Shown here: positions 16,609 to 25,409 of the stretch, piece by piece
Layout of the letters: every line of letters starts with the position of its first letter
Numbering within the stretch: position 1 is the stretch's first letter
Assembly (NCBI GenBank): GCA_944380855.1
Contig: CALWIW010000002.1
Location: 39,662 to 103,661, forward strand
DNA: 64,000 nt
Source: an uncultured Clostridia bacterium
GTDB lineage: Bacteria > Bacillota > Clostridia > Oscillospirales > Acutalibacteraceae
Reading direction: 5' to 3'
Translations under genes and position numbers: made by a program
The notes under the pieces: model-generated
What the model was told of the DNA's origin: nothing
What the model saw: the letters and a program-made list of their open reading frames with translations, nothing else
The model's database searches: none

Positions 16609-17742
16609 TTATTTTTTTCTTACGAGAGAATTACAGCCGGATATTATACCCTGTATAAGAGCGTCTGCGTCTTCTTTTGTGCTGTATTTTGAAAAACTTA
16701 TTCTCAATGCACTGTCAATTCTTTGGTCGGATAGCCTCATTGCCTTTAAAACATAGCTTTTCTGACCCTTTGCACAGGCACTTGAGCTTGAAACATAAAC
16801 TCCGGTTGAAGCTAAAAAATGAAGCATTGTTTCGCTTTTTATTCCCAAAACTGAAAGATTTATTATGTAGGGCAAACAATCCTTCGGGGAATTAACCTCA
16901 ACACCGTCAACTTTTAAAAGATTTTCCAAGGTATAATTTCGCAGGGCAACGACTTTATTATAATTATCATCTATTTCAAACATTGAAACAGCCGCTCCGA
17001 ATCCGCAGATCAGCGGAACAGCCTCCGTACCCGGGCGGATTTTTTTCTGCTGTTCTCCTCCGTGAATTAAGGGGAGAATTCTTACGCCTTTTCTTATGTA
17101 TAAGGCTCCCACGCCCTTTGGTCCGTGTACCTTGTGGGCACTGACGGTTATCATATCCGCACCAAGCTTTGATGCTTTAACAGGGATTTTGCCGTATGCC
17201 TGTACGCAGTCGGTGTGAAAAAGAGCAGGGGATTTTTTACGCTTGATAATTTTTGCTATCCTGTCGGTTGGAAAAATGGCTCCGGTTTCATTGTTTACAG
17301 TCATTACAGAAACAAGGATTGTTTTTTCGTCTATAGCTTCATCAATATCTTTTATATTTATGTGTCCTTCGGCGTCGGGAAAGATTTTTACAATTTCAAA
17401 GCCATCTTTTTCAAGGCTTTGTGCAGTTTCCAAAACAGAACTGTGTTCAACGGCAGAGATGACTATTTTGTTTCCTTTGCGTTTTGCGGCACGTGCAGCA
17501 CCGATTATGGCTGTGTTGTTTGCTTCGGTTCCTCCGCTTGTAAAGAAAATTTCCTCGGGTGAAACGCCTAAGGATTTTGCAATAATATCTCTCGCTTTTT
17601 CTGTTTCTTCTTCGGCTTCCATTCCTTTGTTGTGTAAAGATGAGGGGTTGCCGTATTTAACTGTCATCATTTCAAGTGTTTTTTCTGCCGCTTCACGGCA
17701 AACAGCAGTGGTAGCACTGTTGTCAAGATAATGTTCCGTCAT
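16609..17742 (-). CDS. cysteine desulfurase, NifS/IscS family (thiI partner type)
   Basis: A PLP enzyme that removes sulfur from cysteine and passes it as a persulfide. Motifs seen are YLDNSATTAV at the N-terminus, TSGGTEANNTAI, the His of SAVEHSSV, the PLP Lys in VSAHKVHGPKGVGAL, and the catalytic Cys in SSSSACAKGQ. At 377 residues it is near the size of NifZ-type desulfurases. ATG 17742 is preceded by GGAGGA; an upstream in-frame ATG-like start at 17763 lacks a site. It lies 38 bases before thiI on the same strand, the arrangement known from Bacillus nifZ-thiI, so tRNA thiolation is the best guess. Iron-sulfur assembly is not excluded. Confidence 0.93.
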   Translation of the reverse strand: MTEHYLDNSATTAVCREAAEKTLEMMTVKYGNPSSLHNKGMEAEEETEKARDIIAKSLGVSPEEIFFTSGGTEANNTAIIGAARAAKRKGNKIVISAVEHSSVLETAQSLEKDGFEIVKIFPDAEGHINIKDIDEAIDEKTILVSVMTVNNETGAIFPTDRIAKIIKRKKSPALFHTDCVQAYGKIPVKASKLGADMITVSAHKVHGPKGVGALYIRKGVRILPLIHGGEQQKKIRPGTEAVPLICGFGAAVSMFEIDDNYNKVVALRNYTLENLLKVDGVEVNSPKDCLPYIINLSVLGIKSETMLHFLASTGVYVSSSSACAKGQKSYVLKAMRLSDQRIDSALRISFSKYSTKEDADALIQGIISGCNSLVRKK

Positions 17743-18023
17743 ATAATCCCTGTCCTCCGGCAAAATGTTATTACCCTTTATTATACATCAAATTAGTAAA
17801 AATGAAAATAGGTAAGTAATAAAATACAAATATTTTGAAATAATATGTAAAAATTGCTCTCTTCAGCATAGGAACTATTATTATTTAAACACAAAAATTT
17901 TATGCTTTTTCTGTGACGGAGAAAAAAACAAAAGGTGAGAGAATGTTGAATTAATAATTTTAGTAAATACATTTATCTTGTCCGTATTTATATGAACTTA
18001 AACGAGAAAATGTATATAAAGCC

Positions 18024-18052
18024 TTGAATTGTAAGGGTTTATGTAATATCAT
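18024..18052 (+). promoter_or_regulatory. promoter of the AI-2E family gene
   Basis: TTGAAT (18024-18029), a 17-base spacer, TATCAT (18047-18052). It lies in a 330-base AT-rich gap between divergent genes; nothing else is apparent in the gap. Confidence 0.65.
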
Positions 18053-18073
18053 AGAGAAAGAATAGTTTCTTAT

Positions 18074-19285
18074 ATGGAGTTGTTACAATTGAAGGATAAA
18101 AAGTTTAAAAATGTTATTTTATGGATAACATATGCGGTATTGCTTTTATTTATAATGCTTAATTTTGGTACGGTTTGGGCCATAGCAACTAAACTGTTTT
18201 CCATAATGACGCCTTTTATATACGGCTTTTTGCTGGCGTATATTTTAAATTTTATTATGGTGTTTTTTCAGTCAAAGGTATTTTGTAAAATCGGAGAAAA
18301 GAACAGGAGTCTTAGAGGTCTTCAAAAATCTGTTTCCCTTATTTGTACATATCTTGTGGCTTTTGGCATAGTGACTTTTCTTGTGGCTATTTTGGCACCT
18401 CAGGTGTCAAAAAGCTTTGAGTCTCTATATTTAAATATGAAGGACTACCTGAAAGGTGCTGAGGAAACTCTTAACGAAGTTCTAAAATTTCTTGACAACA
18501 CTTTTGGGCTTAATCTCATTTCTGAAAATCAAATTAACAAATTTATTGAAAATGTGGTTTCACTGTTTACCGGCAGTGATATTAAGGGATTCTATAAACA
18601 GATTTTCGATATGATTTTCCCAGCCGCTATCAGTACGGCTTCAAATATTTACAACTGGTTTATAGCTATAATCGTATCGGTATATTTCCTTGCCTGCAAG
18701 GAAAGGCTTTGCAAGCAGATAAAAGCAATTTCCTATGCCTATATGCCGGAAAAGGTTCTGCGTAAGTCTATTGAAATTGTCAATGTGTCCAACAATATGT
18801 GCGGAAGATTTTTAATAGGAAAAATTGTGGACTCTATAATTATAGGAATTTTATGTTTTATAGGCATGAGTATTTTCAGGTTTGAATATGCTCCTCTTAT
18901 AAGCGTTATTGTAGGCTTTACAAATGTAATTCCTGTTTTCGGTCCTTTTATAGGAGCTATACCCAGTGCTTTTCTGCTTTTGCTTGTTGACCCGGTTCAG
19001 TGCTTCTGGTTTGTAATATTTATTATAGTTTTGCAGCAGCTTGACGGAAATGTAATCGGTCCGAAAATTTTGGGAAATCAAATTGGTATTTCCGGATTTT
19101 GGATTATGTTCAGCGTTTTGGTGGGCGGAGGACTTTTCGGTGTGCCGGGAATGATTCTTGGCGTTCCCGTTTTTGCGGTAATCTATGACCTTTTGGGCAA
19201 AAACGTAAAATACAGGCTGAAAAATATGGTTGTAAACAGAGGACTGGAAAAAGAAAGCCAGGATAAAAACAATAAAGAAAAATAA
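18074..19285 (+). CDS. AI-2E family transporter (YdiK/PerM-type membrane protein)
   Basis: A 403-residue polytopic membrane protein with about eight hydrophobic helices: two pairs near the N-terminus, a soluble amphipathic region (about 110-190), then four or more helices. The conserved stretch GFTNVIPVFGPFIGAIPSAFLLLL and the LDGNVIGPKILGNQIGISGFWIMFSVLVGGGLFGVPG region are typical of the family, formerly UPF0118. Members have been linked to AI-2 export in E. coli (TqsA) and to Na+/H+ exchange in others, so the substrate is open. It appears monocistronic, with its own promoter upstream and the his promoter starting right after it. Confidence 0.93.
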   Translation: MELLQLKDKKFKNVILWITYAVLLLFIMLNFGTVWAIATKLFSIMTPFIYGFLLAYILNFIMVFFQSKVFCKIGEKNRSLRGLQKSVSLICTYLVAFGIVTFLVAILAPQVSKSFESLYLNMKDYLKGAEETLNEVLKFLDNTFGLNLISENQINKFIENVVSLFTGSDIKGFYKQIFDMIFPAAISTASNIYNWFIAIIVSVYFLACKERLCKQIKAISYAYMPEKVLRKSIEIVNVSNNMCGRFLIGKIVDSIIIGILCFIGMSIFRFEYAPLISVIVGFTNVIPVFGPFIGAIPSAFLLLLVDPVQCFWFVIFIIVLQQLDGNVIGPKILGNQIGISGFWIMFSVLVGGGLFGVPGMILGVPVFAVIYDLLGKNVKYRLKNMVVNRGLEKESQDKNNKEK

Positions 19286-19297
19286 TTAAATAAATCG

Positions 19298-19339
19298 TTG
19301 ACAAAGATAATTTTTTATGATATCATGTTAGCACGCTAA
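19298..19339 (+). promoter_or_regulatory. his operon promoter with an operator-like palindrome
   Basis: TTGACA (19298-19303), a 17-base spacer, TATCAT (19321-19326), nearly consensus. TTAGC-AC-GCTAA at 19328-19339 is a perfect short inverted repeat placed at the expected transcription start, as a repressor site would be. The leader to the hisZ ATG is only about 75 bases, too short for a T-box, so control is more likely by a DNA-binding repressor. Confidence 0.7.
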
Positions 19340-19407
19340 AGTGATAACAGCTTATTGTGTTGTCTTTCAATTTGATAATAGATTAATAAATATTCAGGAG
19401 AAGGTAT

Positions 19408-20598
19408 ATGAAAAAATATATGATGATAACTCCCGAGGGAACTAAGGATTTTCTTTTTGAAGAATGTAATGTGTTTGACGGTATTTGCGACAAAATTCAA
19501 AACGTTTTTGAGGATTTCGGCTACAGAAAGGTTATAACTCCCGGCGTTGAGTTTTTCGATTTGTTTTCCTCGGAAAGCTGGGGTATTCCTCAGGAGGATA
19601 TGTTTAAAGCTGCCGACAGCAAGGGAAGAATTCTTGTTATGCGTCCGGATTCAACTTTGCCTATTGCGAGAATGGCGGCAACAAGACTTAAAAACCATAC
19701 TTTGCCTGTAAGGCTTTATTACAGACAGGCGATTTATCAGAACAAGCCCTCACTTATGGGAAAAAGCTGCGAGGTTTTGCAGATGGGTGTGGAGCTTTTG
19801 GGAGCAGTGGGAAAATGTGCTGATTTGGACATTATTTCTGCGGCGGTGGAGAGCCTTTCTTCTGTATTTGAGGATTTCAGAATTGAAATAGGTCATGCGG
19901 GACTGTTTAAGGTACTTTCCGACAATCTCAATGTTTCAGAGGAAATCAGAGAGGATATAAGAATTGCCATTGAAAGCAAAAATTATCCCGCACTTAACGA
20001 TATTCTTGACGGACTTGAGGACAGCCTCAGCGTAAAGGCTATGAGAATTTTACCCAAGCTTTTCGGAGGCATTGAGGTTTTGGAGCAGGCTCTGGAAATG
20101 GAGGAGTTATCTCCGGCAAAAGAAGAGCTGAATTACATAATGGATTTGTACCGCGGTCTTTGCGAACTGGGCTACGGCGATAAAATTACAATAGATTTGG
20201 GACTTGTTCAGAGAAACGATTACTACAGCGGAATAGTTTTTTCCGGATATGTGGACGGAAGCGGAGCGGCTATCCTTTCCGGCGGCAGATATGACACACT
20301 GCTTGATAATTTCTCAGTTCCCATGGGTGCCGCAGGTTTTGCGTTAAATATTGACGAAATGGCACAGGTTAAGTTCAAGTCCGGATTTTTCGAGCCGTCA
20401 ATGCCATCTCAGGTTCTTGTTTTTGCTGAGAAGGGATATGAGGTTGAAGCGGTTAAATATGCCCGTTCCCTGAGAAAAACAGGAGTAAAGGCAGAGCTTT
20501 CCGCTTTTGAGAAAGAGGAAGAGGCGGTTAAATACGCCAAGGCAGGAAACATCGGAAAAGTAATAAAAGTAAGCGAAGATATAACGGAGATTAAATAA
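19408..20598 (+). CDS. hisZ: ATP phosphoribosyltransferase regulatory subunit HisZ
   Basis: A histidyl-tRNA-synthetase-like protein without aminoacylation activity that partners with short HisG. Class II synthetase-like segments are PEGTKDFLFEE, the motif-2-like RLYYRQAIYQNKPS and the C-terminal FSGYVDGSGAAILSGGRYDTLL. The 396 residues include a short C-terminal domain (about 330-396, VLVFAEKGYEVEAVKYARSLR) that resembles the anticodon-binding fold. It ends in TAATG overlapping hisG, so the two subunits are translationally coupled. GGAGAAGG precedes the ATG at 19408. Confidence 0.96.
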   Translation: MKKYMMITPEGTKDFLFEECNVFDGICDKIQNVFEDFGYRKVITPGVEFFDLFSSESWGIPQEDMFKAADSKGRILVMRPDSTLPIARMAATRLKNHTLPVRLYYRQAIYQNKPSLMGKSCEVLQMGVELLGAVGKCADLDIISAAVESLSSVFEDFRIEIGHAGLFKVLSDNLNVSEEIREDIRIAIESKNYPALNDILDGLEDSLSVKAMRILPKLFGGIEVLEQALEMEELSPAKEELNYIMDLYRGLCELGYGDKITIDLGLVQRNDYYSGIVFSGYVDGSGAAILSGGRYDTLLDNFSVPMGAAGFALNIDEMAQVKFKSGFFEPSMPSQVLVFAEKGYEVEAVKYARSLRKTGVKAELSAFEKEEEAVKYAKAGNIGKVIKVSEDITEIK

Positions 20599-21230
20599 TG
20601 AAACCACTTAGAATTGCACTTACAAAGGGCAGACTTGAAAAATCAACCATAGCTCTTTTTGAAGCTATCGGATACGACTGCTCACAGGTTATAAATAAAG
20701 GCAGACGCCTTATTCTTCCTATAGGAAACGGAGAAATTGAGGTTGTTTTGGCAAAGGCGGCAGACGTAATTACATATGTTGAACACGGCGTATGCGATTT
20801 GGGCGTTGTGGGAAAAGATACAATTTTGGAGCAGGGCAGAATTTTTTACGAGCTTCTTGATTTAGGCTTCGGAAAATGCCGTTTTGCTCTTGCCGCACCG
20901 AAGGGAAAGGATTTTTACCACGGCTATGCGGAAAAGACCATAGCCACTAAATATCCAAACGTTACAAAAAGCTTTTTTGAGAAAAAGGGCATGGACGTAA
21001 GAATTATAAAAATAGAGGGTTCCGTGGAGCTTGCTCCCCTTGTTGGACTTTCCGACGGAATTGTGGATATAGTTGAAACAGGCTCTACACTTAAGGAAAA
21101 CGGACTTGAGGTTATTGAGGACGTTGTTCCTGTTTCCGCAAGGCTTATTGCGAATATTGCAAGTTTAAAGCTTAGAAAACAGGAGATAGAAGGTCTTGTT
21201 GACAGGATAAAGGAGGAGATTTCCAAATGA
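20598..21230 (+). CDS. hisG: ATP phosphoribosyltransferase, short form
   Basis: Catalyses the first step of histidine biosynthesis, joining ATP and PRPP. With 210 residues it is the short form that lacks the C-terminal regulatory domain and needs HisZ, which is encoded directly upstream. Family segments include LRIALTKGRLEKST, VEHGVCDLGVVGKDTI and the PRPP-binding DIVETGSTLKENGL. It overlaps hisZ at its start and hisD at its end by 4 bases. Confidence 0.97.
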   Translation: MKPLRIALTKGRLEKSTIALFEAIGYDCSQVINKGRRLILPIGNGEIEVVLAKAADVITYVEHGVCDLGVVGKDTILEQGRIFYELLDLGFGKCRFALAAPKGKDFYHGYAEKTIATKYPNVTKSFFEKKGMDVRIIKIEGSVELAPLVGLSDGIVDIVETGSTLKENGLEVIEDVVPVSARLIANIASLKLRKQEIEGLVDRIKEEISK

Positions 21231-22516
21231 TACCAAAGGTCATTGCCGACGGCAAAAAGGAATATGACTTTATAAAAGAACTGAAGCTGAGGTCGGAAAA
21301 TTCCGACAAGGACGTTGTGCCTGTAGTTTCGGAAATTATAAATAATGTAAGAGAAAAGGGCGACAAGGCGGTATACGATTACACCGTAAAGTTTGACGGA
21401 AAAGCCCCTGAAAAAACTGAGATTACAAGAGAAGAAATAGAAGAGCTTATCAAGGACTGCGAGCCTAAATTTTTGGAAGCTATTACAAAGGCGGCGGAAA
21501 ATATTAAGGATTTCCACGCAAGGCAGGTTCAGCAAAGCTGGCTTACCACCAAGGAAAACGGGGTTATTATGGGTCAGCGAGTGAGAGGACTTAAAAGAGT
21601 GGGAATTTATGTTCCGGGCGGCACAGCGGCTTATCCGTCCTCTGTCCTTATGAATGCAATTCCTGCAAAGCTTGCGGGAGTTGAGGAGGTTATAATGGTT
21701 ACTCCTCCCTGCAAGGACGGCAAGCCAAACCCCAACATAATGGCGGCGGCAAAAATCGCAGGAGTTGACAGAATTTTCCTTATGGGCGGTGCCCAGGCAG
21801 TGGCGGCTTTGGCTTACGGTACGGAAACAGTACCAAAGGTTGACAAAATTGTTGGTCCGGGAAATATTTTTGTAGCCACTGCAAAGAAGCTTTTTTACGG
21901 AGTTGTTGATATAGACATGATTGCAGGACCAAGTGAAATTCTGATTGTGGCTGACAAAACCGCAAATCCGAAATTCCTTGCCGCAGACCTTATGAGCCAG
22001 GCGGAACACGACAGACTTGCTTCCTCAATCCTTCTTACAACCAGCGATGAAATTGCTGTTGAAACTGAAAAAGAGGTTTTAAGACAGGTTCAGAAGCTTT
22101 CCAGAAAGGATATTATCGAATATTCCCTTTCAAACTTCGGAGCTATAATTGTTTGCAGCGATATGGCTCAGGCTGTTGACTTTGCAAACGAGCTTGCACC
22201 GGAGCACTTGGAGGTTTGCTGTGAAAATCCAATGGAGTATGTGGGCAAGCTTCACAATGCAGGTTCGGTATTTTTGGGAAATTACAGTCCCGAGCCTTTG
22301 GGTGATTATTTTGCAGGCCCTAACCACGTGCTTCCCACCAGCGGAACGGCAAGATTTTTCTCACCCCTTTCCGTTGACAGCTTTGTTAAAAAGTCAAGCT
22401 TTATTTACTACACAGAGGACGCTCTGAAAAAAGACGCCGAGCTTATAGAGGAATTTGCGAAAAAAGAGGGACTTACCGCTCACGCAAACAGCATTACAGT
22501 CAGATTTGAAGATTGA
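21227..22516 (+). CDS. hisD: histidinol dehydrogenase
   Basis: A zinc- and NAD-dependent enzyme for the last two oxidations of the pathway, histidinol to histidine. The 429 residues have VYVPGGTAAYPSSVLMNAIPAKLAGV, VDKIVGPGNIFVATAKKL, DMIAGPSEILIVAD, the zinc/catalytic region QAEHDRLASSILLT, and PNHVLPTSGTARFFSPLSV near the end. The start overlaps the hisG stop (ATGA) with GGAGG upstream. A terminator-like hairpin follows. Confidence 0.97.
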   Translation: MIPKVIADGKKEYDFIKELKLRSENSDKDVVPVVSEIINNVREKGDKAVYDYTVKFDGKAPEKTEITREEIEELIKDCEPKFLEAITKAAENIKDFHARQVQQSWLTTKENGVIMGQRVRGLKRVGIYVPGGTAAYPSSVLMNAIPAKLAGVEEVIMVTPPCKDGKPNPNIMAAAKIAGVDRIFLMGGAQAVAALAYGTETVPKVDKIVGPGNIFVATAKKLFYGVVDIDMIAGPSEILIVADKTANPKFLAADLMSQAEHDRLASSILLTTSDEIAVETEKEVLRQVQKLSRKDIIEYSLSNFGAIIVCSDMAQAVDFANELAPEHLEVCCENPMEYVGKLHNAGSVFLGNYSPEPLGDYFAGPNHVLPTSGTARFFSPLSVDSFVKKSSFIYYTEDALKKDAELIEEFAKKEGLTAHANSITVRFED

Positions 22517-22528
22517 TTTTAAATTTAT

Positions 22529-22579
22529 CCCGGCAGGCAGTTGCTTTGGAAAGTGTTTTTCCTGCCGGGTTTCTTTTTA
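22529..22579 (+). terminator. intrinsic terminator inside the his cluster
   Basis: CCCGGCAGG (22529-22537) pairs perfectly with CCTGCCGGG (22561-22569) around a 23-base loop, followed by TTTCTTTTTATT. It sits between hisD and hisC and should separate hisZGD from hisCBAIE at least partly. Confidence 0.85.
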
Positions 22580-22620
22580 TTCAATAGAAGCGACATTCAA
22601 AAAATACGAAGGTGATATAA

Positions 22621-23679
22621 ATGGCATATAGTCTTAATCAGAAAATAAAAGACCTTGAACCCTACGAGCCTATAAGCGGTACATATAAAATAAGATTGGA
22701 CGCCAATGAAAGTCCTTTTTCATATACAGATGAAATCAAAGAAAAAATTGCCGAGGCGGTAAAAACTATTGACTATAACAGATATCCTGACCCAATGGCA
22801 GGAGAGCTCTGCGGTGCTTTTGCGGAATTTTATGAAATTGACAAAAATCTTGTAACTGCCGCCAACGGTTCTGACGAGCTTATAAGCATTATTGAAACCG
22901 CTTTTTTAATGAAAGGAGAAAAGCTTCTTTTTATTGCTCCTGATTTTTCTATGTATAAGTTCTACAGCTCCATATGCGAGGCTGAGTGTGTCCAGGTAAA
23001 TAAAAATGCGGAGCTTGAAATCACCGCTGATGAAATAATCAAAGCCATAAAGGACAGCGGTGCAAAATGCGTTATTTTTTCCAATCCCTGCAATCCTACA
23101 GGACAGGGACTTGGAAGAGAAGATGTAAGAAAAATACTTTCTTCTGTAGACGCTTTGGTGGTAGATGATGAAGCCTACATGGATTTTTGGAACCAGTCTA
23201 TGATTGGTGAAACGGAAAAATACGACAATCTTATTGTTTTGAGAACCGCTTCAAAGGCCTTTGGCTCTGCGGCTTTAAGACTTGGATTTGCTGTTGCCAA
23301 CGAGAAAATAACCAAAGCTTTAAAGGCGGTTAAATCTCCTTATAATGTAAACTCTGTTTCTCAGAAAATAGGTGCTATAGTATACAGTGAAAAGGATTAT
23401 TTCAGAAAATCCCTTGAATCTATTGTATACAACAGGGATTTGCTGTATAATGGACTGAGAAATTGTGGCTGTATGTGTGATGATTTTAAAGTTTATGCTA
23501 CGGTCACCAATTTTGTATTTATAAAAACAAGCATGGCTTTTGATATTTGGAAGTATCTTCTTTCTAAATCGGTTGCCGTGAGATATATGGGAGAATATCT
23601 GAGAATTTCTGCCGGCACAGACCGGGAAACCTCTGTTGTTGTTGCCGAGATAGAAAGCTATTTAAAAAAAAGGGAATAA
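22621..23679 (+). CDS. hisC: histidinol-phosphate aminotransferase
   Basis: A PLP enzyme that transaminates imidazole acetol-phosphate to histidinol-phosphate. The 352-residue type I fold shows IRLDANESPF at the N-terminus, AANGSDELISII, VIFSNPCNPTGQGL, VVDDEAYMDFW, the PLP Lys in LRTASKAFGSAALRLGF, and a C-terminal Arg in GEYLRISAGTDRE. It is the first gene after the internal terminator; a GAAGGTGATATAA ribosome-binding region precedes the ATG. hisB follows 37 bases downstream. Confidence 0.96.
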   Translation: MAYSLNQKIKDLEPYEPISGTYKIRLDANESPFSYTDEIKEKIAEAVKTIDYNRYPDPMAGELCGAFAEFYEIDKNLVTAANGSDELISIIETAFLMKGEKLLFIAPDFSMYKFYSSICEAECVQVNKNAELEITADEIIKAIKDSGAKCVIFSNPCNPTGQGLGREDVRKILSSVDALVVDDEAYMDFWNQSMIGETEKYDNLIVLRTASKAFGSAALRLGFAVANEKITKALKAVKSPYNVNSVSQKIGAIVYSEKDYFRKSLESIVYNRDLLYNGLRNCGCMCDDFKVYATVTNFVFIKTSMAFDIWKYLLSKSVAVRYMGEYLRISAGTDRETSVVVAEIESYLKKRE

Positions 23680-23716
23680 ATAACTGTTACTGATATAGAC
23701 TTTGGGAGAATTAATT

Positions 23717-24295
23717 ATGAGAACCGCACAGATACAAAGAAATACCAAGGAAACAAAGATAAATCTTTCTTTAAACCTTGACGGCGGAGAAATTTCCGTT
23801 GATACAGGGGTTGGCTTTTTTGACCATATGCTCAATTCCTTTGCCATTCACGGGGGATTCGGCCTTACTGTCAAGGCGGAGGGTGATTTGCAGGTTGACT
23901 GTCACCACACCGTTGAAGACGTAGGAATTGTGCTGGGTTCTGCTTTTTCCAAGGCACTGGGAGATAAGGGCGGAATAGAAAGATTCGGAAATTTTTATGT
24001 CCCAATGGACGAAGCCTTGGCTTTTGCCGCCGTTGATATAAGTGGCAGACCTTATTTGGTCTTTGAGGGGGATTTTCCCCAGGACAGATGCGGAGATTAT
24101 GACTGCTGTATGACAGAGGAATTTTTCAGAGCCTTCGCTTTTAACGGGGGGATAACTCTTCATATTTCGGCGAAGTACGGAAAAAATTCTCACCATATGG
24201 TAGAGGCAATGTTTAAGGCGGCGGCTCATGCTTTAAGGCTCGCCGTAAAACAAAGAGGAAGCAAAGAAGTATTATCTGCGAAAGGAGTTTTATAA
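23717..24295 (+). CDS. hisB: imidazoleglycerol-phosphate dehydratase
   Basis: A manganese-dependent dehydratase converting IGP to imidazole acetol-phosphate. At 192 residues it is the monofunctional form without the histidinol-phosphatase domain of E. coli HisB. Paired metal sites are visible: GFFDHMLNSFAIHGGF with VDCHHTVEDVGIVLG, and CMTEEFFRAFA with KNSHHMVEAMFKA. ATG 23717 has GGGAG at proper spacing; a TTG 15 bases upstream is less likely. The stop abuts the hisA ATG with no spacer. Its substrate is made by HisH-HisF, which are not in this window. Confidence 0.97.
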   Translation: MRTAQIQRNTKETKINLSLNLDGGEISVDTGVGFFDHMLNSFAIHGGFGLTVKAEGDLQVDCHHTVEDVGIVLGSAFSKALGDKGGIERFGNFYVPMDEALAFAAVDISGRPYLVFEGDFPQDRCGDYDCCMTEEFFRAFAFNGGITLHISAKYGKNSHHMVEAMFKAAAHALRLAVKQRGSKEVLSAKGVL

Positions 24296-25015
24296 ATGAT
24301 AGTAATTCCGGCTATTGATATTAAAGACGGAAACTGCGTCAGATTATTTAAAGGCGATTATTCTACGGTACATAAGGTGGCTGAAAATGCGGTACAGACA
24401 GCCATTGAGTTCCAAAATGCCGGAGCAACGTGGATTCATATGGTTGACCTTGACGGTGCAAAGGACGGAAAAAGGGTCAATTCACAAATTTTTCTTGACG
24501 TTGCAAAAAATACCGATTTAAAAATAGAGCTTGGCGGCGGTATAAGGGATATGGAGTCCATTGAATACTACCTTTCTAACGGAATTTCAAGGGTGATTTT
24601 AGGTTCGGTTGCCGTTAAGAATCCTGACTTTGTAAAAGAAGCTGTGAAAATTTACGGGGACAAAATTGTTGCCGGAATTGACGCTAAGGATGGAATGGTA
24701 AAGGCTGAGGGTTGGATAGACTCTTCTGAAATCCACTATATTGAGCTTGCTAAAAGAATGGAATCCTTCGGAGTTAAGACAATAATATATACTGATATTG
24801 ACCAGGACGGTACTCTTGCAGGTCCCAATCTTAACGACTTGGATAAGCTGACTCATGCGGTTTCATGCGATATAATAGCAAGCGGCGGCGTGGCTAATCT
24901 GAAAGATATTATAAATCTGGCAGAAATCGAAATATACGGTGCAATCTGCGGCAAGGCTATATATACAGGTGATTTGGATTTGCGTCAGGCTATTCAAATT
25001 TGCGGTAAAGTATGA
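24296..25015 (+). CDS. hisA: ProFAR isomerase HisA
   Basis: A beta/alpha barrel isomerase of the fourth biosynthetic step (ProFAR to PRFAR). The 239 residues contain both catalytic Asp: one in IPAIDIKDG at the N-terminus and one in IIYTDIDQDGTLAGPN. Phosphate-binding segments ELGGGIR and IIASGGVANLKDI are present. The second Asp context (TDIDQDGT) and the N-terminal PAIDIKDG distinguish it from HisF, which normally starts with RIIPCLDV. It begins immediately after hisB, where hisH usually lies in Firmicutes his operons, and is followed by hisI, where hisF is usually found first. Confidence 0.95.
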   Translation: MIVIPAIDIKDGNCVRLFKGDYSTVHKVAENAVQTAIEFQNAGATWIHMVDLDGAKDGKRVNSQIFLDVAKNTDLKIELGGGIRDMESIEYYLSNGISRVILGSVAVKNPDFVKEAVKIYGDKIVAGIDAKDGMVKAEGWIDSSEIHYIELAKRMESFGVKTIIYTDIDQDGTLAGPNLNDLDKLTHAVSCDIIASGGVANLKDIINLAEIEIYGAICGKAIYTGDLDLRQAIQICGKV

Positions 25016-25075
25016 TTGACTTTTGTACATATATAAATAGTATACGGTTTTTAAAATTAAAGAGCGGAGAGAAAA

Positions 25076-25390
25076 ATGGATTTTGATAAATATTTTAAAA
25101 AGCAGGAGTTAATACCTGCGATTATACAGGAAAAATCTACCGGTGAAGTGCTGATGCTTGCATATATGAACCGTGAGTCTATGGAAAAGACATTTGAAAC
25201 AGGTTATACATGGTTTTACAGCAGAAGCAGGCAGGAGCTTTGGAATAAGGGTGCAACCTCAGGTCATTATCAAAAAGTATGCGAGATTTTTTCCGATTGT
25301 GATGATGACACATTGCTGATTACAGTTGAACAGACCGGAGCAGCCTGTCATACCGGCAACCACAGCTGTTTTTATACAAAGATAAAATAA
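25076..25390 (+). CDS. hisI: phosphoribosyl-AMP cyclohydrolase
   Basis: Opens the purine ring of phosphoribosyl-AMP. The 104-residue stand-alone domain has [36 protein letters not shown], and the zinc and magnesium ligand region [20 protein letters not shown]. In this genome the cyclohydrolase and pyrophosphohydrolase are separate genes, unlike the HisIE fusion of E. coli. A 60-base spacer with a possible TTGACT/TATA-type promoter separates it from hisA. Confidence 0.96.
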   Translation: MDFDKYFKKQELIPAIIQEKSTGEVLMLAYMNRESMEKTFETGYTWFYSRSRQELWNKGATSGHYQKVCEIFSDCDDDTLLITVEQTGAACHTGNHSCFYTKIK

Positions 25391-25409
25391 GAAAACGGGG
25401 TAATATAAA

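Noticed and set aside
19328-19339. CIRCE heat-shock element at TTAGCAC
   Set aside because: CIRCE is TTAGCACTC-N9-GAGTGCTAA; here the arms are only five bases with a 2-base spacer.
20924-22009. A 361-codon minus-strand frame opposite hisG-hisD
   Set aside because: Long, but it lies fully antisense to two well-identified genes and has a Cys/His/Ser-rich shadow composition.
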